From contig CM061914.1 in the NCBI GenBank assembly GCA_031002005.1, positions 188,498,685 to 188,562,684 of the forward strand: a stretch of 64,000 bases of DNA. The letters run 5' to 3'. This DNA is from Vandiemenella viatica. Taxonomy: Eukaryota > Arthropoda > Insecta > Orthoptera > Morabidae. Each line of letters starts with the position of its first letter. Within the stretch, counting starts at the first letter, position 1. The position numbers and the translations under genes are program-made. Shown one piece after another: positions 11,550-22,028 of the stretch. The notes beneath the pieces were generated by a model. That model ran no database searches. It worked only from the letters and a program-made list of their open reading frames with translations, and was not told the origin of the DNA.

Positions 11550-12303
11550 ATGCCTGTTTTTGCAGAAATATCTGTTATCGGCAGTCGGTGCTATCATTGG
11601 TTGTGAGACACGTGATTTCATTTAAATTGGGTTTACACAGTTCACTTTTCAAAATGTCTGATGAAACGATAATGCGGAATTTAAGCGGGAGCTGAGAAAC
11701 TACCTGTTTTCAGGGTTGCCAACTCAAAACATTTTATGAGTTGAATTTTGGGTTTGACTTGTACCAACCTTTCGGTGCAAATCAACAATCATTTTCAATA
11801 TTGTTAATCAACAAATGGCATGTTGACACACAAAGGTACAGATAATTCGACCAGAAATTTGTAAACGATAATGGCAACATTGTTGCACGTTGCTCCAACA
11901 ACCACGTCTTTACATACCGTAGGTAACCAAAGGAAGTCTACGTCTATCGTAAACACTAAACATTGAGTCTATGGTGACTGTTTTTTAAATATGAATCAGA
12001 AGATAGATATTTTACTTTGGGATCAGAAAAAAAATTAGCCATAAAGAAGTCTGAATTCTTAGTAACAAGATATTGTTCCTGATGTTACTTTAATGCTCAA
12101 CAAATAAATCAAAATGTCTCACAAATTACCGCTAAAAATTCCCCTAAAATTATAAAGCCCCTAAAAAAAGTCCCATACCGCGTAGAGACCCCTCAAATTT
12201 AGCGGTAAAATCCCCCATCTTGGCACCCATGCCCGTTTTTGCAGAATTATCTGTTATCGGCAGTCGGTGCTATCATTGGTTATCAGACACGTGATTTCAT
12301 TTA
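11550..12303. repeat. Duplicated 75-bp flank with truncated MITE start
   Basis: The sequence CTGTTATCGGCAGTCGGTGC and what follows, through GACACGTGATTTCATTTA, occurs at about 11556-11630 and again at 12238-12303, nearly unchanged. In both places it is followed by GGGTTTACAC(A/G)GTTCA, the end of the Harbinger-type MITE. The first copy loses the MITE sequence after about 25 bp. This may be a local tandem duplication of about 0.7 kb. Confidence 0.6.
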
Positions 12304-13247
12304 AGGTGGGTTTACACGGTTCAATTTTAGCAATCACTCAGAACGAATCACTCGCAGTGAAAGTTAAGGTGAATTCACTTTATCGTCGCAAATGAACCAT
12401 TCAATTCACTTCAAGATGGCAACAAACTGACTTGTGCGTGTTAGAGTGGATCTAATTTTCAGAAACCTCGCCTAAGGAATTAAAAGATACATCGTGCAGA
12501 AAGTTAACTAAAAATAGAGAAGTTGGTAGGCGAGAAATTGGATCGTTCGGCATGGTAGAATGGGTATTACAAGACAAAATGACATTTAAAAATTATCTTC
12601 GAATGTGTGAAACACAAAGATTTGCTATCAAAAAGCTTACCGCTAGTTACAAGACAGGACATTAATTAGAAAATGTCTTCCGGCTAAACTGAATTTAAAA
12701 ACTACTCTCAGGTTACTTGTAACTGTTTTAAAACACATTCACAAAGAAGCACAATTTACAACACATTTTTGGTTTTTACAAATTCAGTTAATACGCTAGA
12801 AAAGCTGGATCGGAAAGTTTAAATTTTCTCCTATTGTCAAAAATGGGAGATTAATTTCTTTAATCATATAGCCCTATCGCTTATTTTTATTTGTATAACT
12901 TTCGAATTTTGTTTTCTATAAACAGTGGTTGTAATGGAAAGATTTCAAAAATAAAGAAATGTTCCTTCTTTCCATTTAAAAACAATTATGTGTTCAAAAC
13001 AACAACAATCAGAAACAAACAACTACCACCGATCCAGGAAGAACTTCGATATTCTGACTGTTTACACATGATGATTCATCCGAGTGAAAAACAGAAAGTG
13101 AACGAAAAGTTGAACCCGAGCCAACTTCTTTCATCCATCATCTTGGATGATCACTTTGGATGATTCTCTGTATACAGTTCACTTTCACTTTCACTGCGAG
13201 TGATTCATCTGGAGTGATTGCGAAAAGTGAACCGTGTAAACCCGCCT
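12304..13247. mobile_element. Harbinger-type MITE with TTA target duplication
   Basis: The left end AGGTGGGTTTACACGGTTCA and the right end (reverse strand) AGGCGGGTTTACACGGTTCA are inverted repeats continuing for about 60 bp, including TCACTCGCAGTGAAAGT. TTA lies directly outside both ends (12301-12303 and 13248-13250). A 3-bp TTA duplication is the usual signature of PIF/Harbinger elements. The 944-bp interior has one 90-codon frame without recognisable domains, so it is non-autonomous. Confidence 0.8.
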
Positions 13248-13950
13248 TTACACAGTTCACTTTTCGTAATCACTCAGGATGATTCACTCGCAGTGAAAGT
13301 GAAGGTGAATTCACTTTATCGTCGCAAATGAGTTATTCAGTTCACTTTAAGATGGCAACAAACAAATTTATGCATGTTGGAGTGGATTTTATTTTTAGAA
13401 ACCTCACCTAAGGAATTAAAAGTTACATTGTGAAGAAAGTTAATTGAAGAAAGAGAAGTTTGTTGATACAAAATTGGATCTTGCAGCGTGGTAGAATGGG
13501 TATTGCAGGACAAAATGGTATATAAAAATAATCTTGTAATGTATGAATCAAAGTTTTGCTATCAAAAACTCACCACTAATTACAAAACAGGAATCTAATA
13601 TGAAAATGTTTTCCGGCCAAACCGAAGCTAGAAACTACTCTTAGGTTTCTTGCAATTGATAACTGCTTTGAAACACATTCACTTTACCTAGAAGCACAAT
13701 TTACACCACATTTTTCTGATTTTAAAACTGTGGTTAATTCGCTAGAACACATGGTTCGGATAGTTTTAATTTTTCACTTGATGTCTTCTATTGTCAAAAG
13801 TAGGAGATTCTTCCATATTACGAAATAGGCCTTTCTTTTTACTTTGCTCAATTATTTGCCGTAATTAAATTATTGCTAGTGACCTTTAAAGGTAGAAAAA
13901 AATTTTCTTTCATGTTCAAAAGAGTTTGCCACATAGAATGAGGCAACAGG
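13248..13950. mobile_element. Truncated second copy of the same MITE
   Basis: Immediately after the first element the sequence again reads TTTACACAGTTCACTTTTCG, CACTCGCAGTGAAAGTGAAG and GTGAATTCACTTTATCGTCG, and follows the interior of the first copy for about 600 bp (ATGGCAACAAAC, GAATGGGTATTGCA, AAATGTTTTCCGGCC) before similarity fades. No right end is present. Confidence 0.7.
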
Positions 13951-14046
13951 AAGTTCATACAGTCACTCACTGAGAAAAATCTTTTGACACCTTTGAAGTG
14001 ATCGTGGAAATCCTCCGTGTCAACAATAACTATATAATATAATAAA

Positions 14047-16195
14047 TATAGATAGATAGATAGATATGTTCACTTTCATCCCATATGAGAATAATCTCGG
14101 GGATGTGGAACAGTACATACACTTATTAGTAATGTCAATATTACTATATAATTGATAATATTATATACTGACAAGAAGTTAGTTATGACCCATTAGTATA
14201 ACCAATATTTCCTGTAATCTACAAATACAATCCCGAGTTAGTTAATACTTATTATGTGGAACAGTGTATAAACTTGTTACCAGCATCTAACAACCAGTTA
14301 TTTTCTTACCAACCAGTTACCACAACTCATAAGCAGTCAATTACTTAAAAACCTGTTAGTATCATAATTTTTTACAGCAGTTTTTGAGTGCATGCTATCC
14401 CATGTTAGTTACTATATATGAGTGAAATTTTGGAAACAGTGTAATTACTTCATTTGTCAAAAGTTCCAACAGAAAGAAAAACCATATATCATTTTAGTAA
14501 TTGTGGACAACTTTGTCACCTTTCCCTTCCATACACCATATATACTATTTTATCAGTCATTCTTAGTTACCAAATTCCAAGAAGAAACTTCTTTCACAGG
14601 GTAAAATGGGTTCTGCAGCAGAAACTCTTTCAGTTTGGACTTAAAGTAGTTGGGTTTCTGTAGATAACATTTAATTTCGGTTGGTAAGACATTGAATAAG
14701 GAAGCTCCAGTAAATGTTAACCCTTTCTGTACAATTGACAGTGATTTGTAATCCTTGTGAATATTATATTTATTCCTAGTATTATGGCTATGTATGTCAG
14801 CATTAAGATTGAAGTGTTCAGGATTTTCCACTACAAATGATTGTACAGAGTATACATATTGTGCTGGCATTGTTAGTACACCCAGGTTTTTAAATAGATT
14901 TCTGCACGATGTCTGTGGGCTTGCTCCACAAATAGTTCTTATAGCACGTTTTTGCAATATAAATACCCTCTGTGCTTGTGACGAGGTTCCCCAGAATGAG
15001 ATGCCATAAGTGAGCAGGGAATGAAAATATGCAAAATATACTAACTTTCTGGTTTCTATATTAGCTATTCTAGATATTACCCTAAGTGAAAATATTGCAG
15101 AATTCAGTTTTTTAAGAAGTTGTTGAATATGCTGTTTCCAGTTCAATTTGATATCTATACATACACCCAGGAATTTTGTGAAATTACTTTCATTGATTGC
15201 TTTTCCTTCTGATTTCACATTATAGCTGTCCTTTGTTTTATTTTTTTGTAACAAACTGAAGTAACTGTGTCTTTTCTACATTAAGTATTAGTTTGTTGGC
15301 ACTAAACCACCTGTTAATTTTCTTTATAGCATCATTTGCTGTGTTTTCGAGGTTTTGTGCTGATGGGTCTTTCAACGATATGCTGGTATCATCTGCAAAG
15401 AGCACCATGTGTTCATCATCACCTAGTATATGTGGGAGATCATTTATATAGATTAAGAACAGCAGAGGGCCAAGAATTGAGCCCTGAAGCATACCACATT
15501 TAACTATACCCCTTTCTGAGTTTATAACATTTCCTGTATTAGCATCTTTCAGTGATACACATTGCTTTCTATTTTCCAGGTAAGATTTAAACCAAAGTCC
15601 TGGCTTACCACTAACTCCATAGTGGTCTAATTTACCTAGTAGAATCTCATGATCAACACAGTCAAAAGCCTTAGCAAGATCACAGAATATACCTAGGGAA
15701 TTTAATTTTTTATGCATTGATTCCAGTATGTTGTTTACAAAAGCAAAAATTGCTGAATCTGTTGAAACGCCTTGTCTAAAACCAAACTGTACTTTAGTGA
15801 GTAGGTCATTCTTTAGTAGATGTGCATACACCATTCTGTACATTGCTTTTTCAAAGATTTTTGAAAATGCTGGTAGAAGTGAAATGGGTCTGTAATTCTC
15901 AATTTTTGAGGTATCACCCTTTTTATAAATCGGTTTGATTATTGACTTCTTGAGTGAGTCAGGGAAGATACCTTCTTCAAAAGAACTATTACAAATATGA
16001 CTAATAACTCTACTAATGCTGGTGTTACATTGTTTCACTACATGGGTTGAAACCTCATCATAACCAAATGACTTTTTATTTTTGAGGGATTTAATAATTT
16101 TTTCAATTTCATTTTGACTGGTGGGAAATAGAGACATAGGTGCTGTTTTTGGTGACAAGGATTTAAGTATTGCTATAGCATCCATATTCCCATTA
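14047..16195 (-). mobile_element. Non-LTR retrotransposon (family B), 5'-truncated
   Basis: The reverse strand carries most of an RT and the C-terminal domain followed by a 3' UTR ending in an ATCT microsatellite (TAGATAGA on the + strand at 14048-14067). The last 0.9 kb is nearly identical to 5868-6762, including the tail, so both derive from closely related sources. The motifs place it in the Jockey/CR1 broad group. I cannot assign a clade by eye. The 5' end stops near 16195, before any endonuclease. Confidence 0.8.
14553..16185 (-). pseudogene. Family-B LINE reverse transcriptase, one frameshift
   Basis: Two overlapping open frames, 15238-16185 (315 codons) and 14553-15254 (233 codons), together read KSIIKPIYKKGD, KIENYRPISLLPAFSKIFEK, QFGFRQGVSTDSA, FCDLAKAFDCVDHEILLGKL, MLQGSILGPLLFLIYINDLP and VLFADDTSISL, then FLGVCIDIKLNWKQHI and the NTRNKYNIHKDYK tail. 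The catalytic FADD is intact. A single frameshift, in a run of T (A on the coding strand) at about 15238-15250, separates the two frames. The endonuclease is missing, so the copy is dead but probably young. Confidence 0.8.
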
Positions 16196-19100
16196 TATTT
16201 TCCATATAATTATATATTTCTGACAGAGGTGCTTCTCATAGCTTTGTGCCTTTCGGTGACTACAGCCTCTCAATTCTGGTACAACCACAGGTGGTAAAGT
16301 GCAGCCTTTCGGTGGACATTTCCTCACCGGAAAAAGGAAGGCGGTTTGTGGGTTTTGACAATATTTACAGTGCAAACCTAAAAGCGTTCGAAAAGTATTA
16401 AGCAATGGTCCGTTGTGCAATTCTTGTGCTCTCGTACTCTCTTTCAGTTTCATCTTAAGTTCCGCAGCTAACTGAGAAAGAGATCGCAGCAATAGTTGCT
16501 AAATCACTTTTGAGGATGTAGACGCCTACGAAAATTCCGTCATAATCGCAGCAAACTGGAGGTATAACCTTGTCTGATATTTGATATCTCAGTTTTAATA
16601 CAGCTCGCTGGATGTCTGCATTGTAGCTTTTTTATTTCCAAATTGAATGAATTTTTTGCTTTAGAATCTAGTTAACTCTGAAAACAAATGCTCTTCTTGG
16701 ACTTCAGTAAATGAAAAGATTTGTGAAAATATTATATACTCGTCCTTTGGCGTATGGAATGGGACAGTGATAAAGTTATTTACGACAAAAAAATGTTGTG
16801 TAATATTTCTTTCAAAAAACTATCACAAATCCAGAAATCAGCAACAGTCTCTGTAAATTGCACTGTAATCGAATAATTGACTTGTTATGATATATGGGTG
16901 TAATTAAGGCTGCATACGTGTGTACTTCTTGGATATTAAATAACTAAATTGTAAGCAGTGGATAATAATATTGTAGGATGTTTAAGAAAGATATGTGATG
17001 TTCGACTGCCCCGAGATTTTTCTCTCAAGAGTGCATAACAAACATTATAATCTAGTGCACCGCCATACTGCACCCCGACTGAAATACCGGTCTGGGCAAA
17101 CCAACTACCTGACTCATGTTATGATGCAGTTTTCCATAGCGAATTATATGACAGATAGTTCACCTCTTTCTGTCTCATAAACTACAAAAATAGAAATACA
17201 CCATCACAAGCTTCGTGGTTCAGAAACTGATTGTGTGTTTCCCATCTTCTGTCCCTGTGATTTAGGTGAAGAACGAAATTTCATCCACTTTCACTGTTTA
17301 ACAGAAAAAGTAGTTCTCTTTATCTTTTGTATAGGATAATATCTCTGGTGTTGTTCCTGTCAAATATTACTGTACAGAAGCAGTGAGTAATAGTGGCATC
17401 CATTTTACCTTCACTTTATAACTTAAAGCTGATGAATGATATAGCAGATGAACATATTATTAGCATCGATTACAATCATAACGTTTCCAATAGCAGTCTT
17501 CCAAAATCATTCCGTTACAGTAATATCTTCTGCGAAGAGAACCCTTCCTCGCAAGAAATGGTAACAGGTCTGTCTCAACAGCATCAATCGTTCCTATAAG
17601 TAAATCAATACTTCCCTAGTCAAGACAACAAACTGATTAACAACTACAGTATCATAATTATGTAGACAGAACCACATTAGCGTTTGTCATGGTCCCGCTC
17701 TTGTTAACAGTACCATTCACTGGTTCTTAAAATATGTAATCAATAATCAGGAAACACTAACCTAAAGATCTGTAAGCCTGAAGGAATAGAGGACAACATT
17801 TAGAGAAAGGAGTCTTGACGAGTAGTTAGGTCTGAAAAAACATAAAAAGAAACCAACTGGAATGTGGTACTGTAGAATGGTGTTTAAAATTATATTCCTC
17901 GATAAATACGAAATTACGTAAATTAAGGATAAAGAAACAATTATGTGGATCAATCTTTAGTAGTGTGTTAACACGGCATACGTCGAAAAATGAAGCAATA
18001 TAAAAGGATGAAAATTAGTGCATTTTGTGTTAAGTTCTGTGTTAATGCGTATGTCAATATGAAGAGGTTGGAAGGGAATATTAAAGGTGCTGTTGGAATG
18101 ATAATATTTAGTTATGTTGTGTAGCTCTGTTGAACATTTACATCACCATAATAGTTTCTGTCATATTCCTTTATTTTTCCGTACACATGGTAACTACTCA
18201 CTAGACTGATGATACTTCTTTTCTAAACAGCAAGACATTGGGTCTTTTCTGATTAGATTTAGATAAGTATACTTCAATTTGAAATATCTTTGTGTCTGCA
18301 AAAGATAATGCCATAGCAATAGTTATTTGCAGATAACACTATCAGTCACCATCACACATGTGTTTTAAACGAATTGAAATAGCGAGATACATTGCACAAA
18401 ATTCAGTTCCTGCGTTTGTTTTCAGTCTTTGATGAAAAACATTTTTGATACTATATTGACTAAAATGAGCCTTATAGTAAGTGGAAAAACTGATAAAAAA
18501 CAAAAGCTTTGGTATTTTACCAAATTGTTACGCATGTTAGGTGTTTAAAAGCTTAATTTAGTCTACTAACCCAGGTTGGCTGGCTCCTCCCCAACGATGA
18601 GTACTTGGCCGCTTCGTCAGAATTAGGATGGCCAAGAGGCGAACCAGCCATACACTGTAGTGAGTGTTGAAAACCGTCTGGAAAGCACATCGAGGATGAC
18701 CAGTGTTCTGTAAGCGAGTTTCGAAAATGCGTCCTGGTTAATCTCCACGTTTCCTGTGTTCTGGAGCTTCAGCCGCACGGCATAACTTCTGAGATGAACA
18801 TTTAACTGTTCCGCCGTTTCACTACTTCCCTCGTTTAGGACTTCTATTAAAGATTAGTGATTCGTCAGCCAGCAACCAGTGCTCTTTCTCATTTGTAATG
18901 TTAATCAGGAGTCAAGAAGGTGAACTTTACTAGGAAATGTGCTCTCCGAAACAGATACTCCGTAAGGGAACAGGGGAATTATGCAGCATCTGCCATGCTT
19001 TCAAGCCTTTTCTCGCCTGTTCCTGATATGTATTTAATGAGTGGAATGTACACTTTTCTAACGAGCATTCCATGGCTCAACCATTCGATCTTAGCGATGT

Positions 19101-19495
19101 AGTGTTTCTGCTGCTGCCTCCTATTCAATTACGTTGAATAAAAAGATTGCATTGTCGTGACGCCAATTACGTTGATTATTTGAGAAGTACAGCTGGTGAT
19201 TTACATCAGACCGAATCAACCCATAACTAACACAGATCACAGTTATCATGTACCCAACATATCCTGCTGTCTTTCAGTCTAAGATTTTCAATTTTTTCCT
19301 TCACGGTAGCATCGTCTGTAACCCTCGTAAATGAAAGAACTTGATCGTGGCCTGTATTTGAACTTTACTAATCATCCTTAATTCATTCGTAAAAAAATGG
19401 ATAAATGTTAGCGATAAAAATTGAGCTCAGTCCAGAAAATCAAAGTACAAAATATTCAACTTACATTTTTTTCTAGTTTTTCCCCCTTCTATGTT
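16196..19495. other. Unrecognised stretch, 3.3 kb
   Basis: Several short open frames (up to 99 codons at 16193-16492 on the - strand) show no recognisable domain and no supported splice partners. 18560-19110 is GC-richer than its surroundings and could be an old transposon. I found no ends or motifs to name it. Confidence 0.35.
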
Positions 19496-19499
19496 TTTG

Positions 19500-19755
19500 A
19501 TCTTTCTGTAATTCATCGAAGTATCGAAGTTCATGGGGTACTTGCTAATATCGTGTATGACCCTCTTCTGGTAGGCGAAGTGCAACTACCCGACGTTGCT
19601 TCTTACTCAACAAGTAATCGAAAGTCCCCTGAAGAAACATCATTCAGTATGCTACCTCTACAGCCGTCCACAATTGTTGGTGCATGTTGTACAAGAACTG
19701 TCCTTTCGATCATATTCAGGTTGTGATCGATTTGACTCATGTCTGGCAATCAAGA
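19500..19755 (-). mobile_element. Tc3-like transposase, C-terminal piece
   Basis: The reverse strand reads PDMSQIDHNLNMIER, matching the WPxxSPDLNxIE box of Tc1/Tc3 transposases, then LVQHAPTIVDG, similar to the RQHAPPxTVxxL stretch that follows. It continues the piece at 21256-21490 once the + strand Jockey insertion between them is removed. Stops are present downstream. Confidence 0.6.
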
Positions 19756-21255
19756 TAGCCGGATGTGACATTGTACCTTATCTTGAAATATTATTTAAAT
19801 TGAGTCTAGACACTTGCTGCTTACCACAGGACTGGAAAAGTGCAATAGTAGTACCGGTACATAAGGGAGGGGTGAGAAATAGAGTTGAGAATTACAGGCC
19901 AATCAGTTTGACATCAGTGGTAGGTAAATTAATGGAAGATTGATATGCAACCACATCAGAAATATATGTGAGGAACGTAATTGGTTTTCAAGCAGGCAAC
20001 ATGGTTTCAGGCAAGGATATTCATGCGAATCTCAGTTGGTGGGATATATGCAAGATATTTCAGATGAAATGGACAAGGGAGGCCAAATTGATAGTGTAGC
20101 ACTAGATCTGTCTAAGGCGTTTGACAGAGTAAGCCATAAAATGGTAGTAAACAAGGTAAAAACCATTGGAGTGGATAAGAAAGTCATTTGCTGGGTAGAA
20201 GAATTTTTAAAAGGTAGAAAACAGAAAGTTAGGGTAGGAAATGTAGTATCACAAGAAGTGGAAGTAAAAATGGGGGTGCCACAGGGTAGCGTATTGGGAC
20301 CATTGCTATTCATTATTCTAATGAATAATTGTGTTGATTGTTTACTATCTGAAATTAGAATGTTTGCAGATGACATAATGCTGTATAAAAGAATCAAAAC
20401 GATAGAGGATTGTAAACAGTTGCAGGGTGATCTGGACAGGATATCTAATTGGGTTGGTAAACATGGAATGAAGATAAATGCAAAGAAGAGTCAGCTTATT
20501 AGATACACAAATAAAAAACAAAAGGTTAATTATGAATATAAGGTGGGGAAAGAATTGCTTGCTGAAGACTTGAAATGCAAATATCTTGGAATTACTTTTG
20601 ATAACAAACTTAACTGGGCAGGACACATAGGACAGGTGGTAGGAAAAGGTTTCAAAGTTCTGCACTTGTTGGAGAGAGTTATGAGGGGATGTACGAGAGA
20701 AGTCAAGGAATTGGGTTACAAAACTTTGGTCAGACCATTGCTCGAATATGGTAGTGTAGTATGGGACCCTCATTTTACGTATCAAATACAGGAGTTGGAG
20801 AGGGTGCAAAGAAGGGCTGCTAGATTTGTTTCTGGAAATTATCGCAGAATGCAATCAGTGACGGATATGATAAAGGAGCTGGAATGGGATTCATTGCAAG
20901 ACAGGAGGAGGATGAGAAGGGTCATGGGAGTGTACAGGGCATATACTGGTGATGAGGCATGGAAAGATATTGCAATAGGTATGAAAAGTAGTGCATGGAA
21001 GGGTAAAGATGACCACGACCACAAGCTGGCACTCGATTTCAGGCACAAGGGTGTGGGAAGATTCTCTTTTTTAGGTAAGGGTGTCAGGGATTGGAATGAG
21101 TTACCAAGAGAAATAATGAATAATTTACCGAAAACTTTGAAGGAATTTAAAGATAAAATTTGTAGAGGGCAAATGTAGGTGGGTGCAGGATAGGGGGAAG
21201 ATGGGTGTGTAGGGAAATTGCCACCGGAGCCTGTGCTCCATTGCAATTAAATTAA
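19756..21255 (+). mobile_element. Jockey-type LINE, 5'-truncated, 3' end intact
   Basis: A + strand copy of the LINE also seen at 5180-7520, 1-120 and 60445-61080. It starts inside the RT (LEILFKLSLDTCCLPQDWKS), runs to a stop at 21176-21178, and ends with a short 3' UTR and an ATTAA-type tail (about 21240-21260). It sits inside a Tc3-like transposon on the opposite strand. This is the best-preserved copy of the family in the window. Confidence 0.85.
19780..21178 (+). pseudogene. Jockey-type reverse transcriptase, 1-nt deletion
   Basis: The 412-codon frame at 19940-21178 holds SSRQHGFRQGYSCESQL, DLSKAFDRVSHKMV, MGVPQGSVLGPLLFIILMN, MFADDIMLYKRI, KCKYLGITFDNKLNW, RPLLEYGSVVWDPH and the ELPREIMNNLPKTLKEF tail. 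It should be joined to a frame ending RPISLTSVVGKLMED at 19943. One lost A in ATGGAAGATTGATATGC breaks the expected KLMERLICNHI. Apart from that and the 5' truncation the RT is complete. Confidence 0.85.
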
Positions 21256-21490
21256 ATTAAAAAATTAAAAATAATTTACTGGATTTGTACAGAATGTTGC
21301 TCAAACCAATTGTGAAAGATTTTTAGCAGGTAACATGGCACATTGTCGCATTGGAAAATTTATCGTTGTGTGGGAACATAAAGGCCAGGAATAGTTGTAA
21401 ATGTTCTTCATGTAGCTTAACATAAACATTTCCAGTCATTGGTCGGTAGAGTTTGATCACAGATCCTAGTCCATGATGCTATGTAAACAT
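21256..21490 (-). mobile_element. Tc3-like transposase, second-Asp region
   Basis: The reverse strand reads FQCDNVPCYLL followed by HNWFEQHSVQIQ. This matches the FQQDNAPCHxA...HNWFEEHxVQ block carrying the second catalytic Asp of Tc1/Tc3 transposases. Upstream, in a neighbouring frame, is YRPMTGNVYVKLHEEHL, a typical preceding segment. The gene is frameshifted and split by the Jockey insertion at 19756-21255. Confidence 0.65.
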
Positions 21491-21911
21491 AGCTCATGGC
21501 CAATGTTTTCTTAAATTCCTACTATTTTTAGTTATTCTCCTTTTAGTGCATTCCATTCTTGTACAATTGATTTCCATTCACAAGTATTTCATTAAAGCGC
21601 GTTTACAATCTCTGAGTTTCTTTTATTTTGTGAGTTTCTTACAGCTGTTCGCAAATAACTATGGAATAAGAAAATCTGCTTTCTTTTAGTGGTATTCGAA
21701 ATTTCGTTGTTCTGTATGCTATGAACAGAGTTTACATTTTTTAACTTGCCCTTGTTTGCCCAAACGATATTTCAGGATTTACTTAATAATCCTTGGATTA
21801 ATTGTAATATCTTTGATTATAAGGAAACGGTGTATTTGAAATCGTGCTTTTGTATTTTGTGAGAAGGATTGTCAAGCAAGTGGTGGATTGAGTAGTTGTC
21901 ACACATCCTTC

Positions 21912-22028
21912 ATGGCAGAATTAATAAACCGGAGGCTTTTCTTATATTGGACGAGCGACACACTTCGGCGTATGAGGTTTTACATTCATAATTGCCATGA
22001 AAAACATAAGTTGAAGTCTATGATAGAG
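21912..22028 (+). CDS. TERF2IP: TERF2IP exon 1: start and first half of BRCT
   Basis: Thirty-nine codons from ATG at 21912 to a GAG|GTATGT donor. It encodes MAELINRRLFLYW and then RMRFYIHNCHEKHKLKSMIE. This resembles the start of human TERF2IP, where a short LF strand is followed by a D...M.FY(V/I) strand and a basic helix. It ends in phase 0 and joins DRCGTVVEN of exon 2 to form the BRCT turn. It is the only plausible start found upstream of exon 2. Confidence 0.85.

Noticed and set aside
16193..16492. 99-codon - strand frame as a host gene or LINE ORF1
   Set aside because: No recognisable motif, and a stop separates it from the LINE RT frame; the junction with the LINE at 16195 looks like a 5' truncation.
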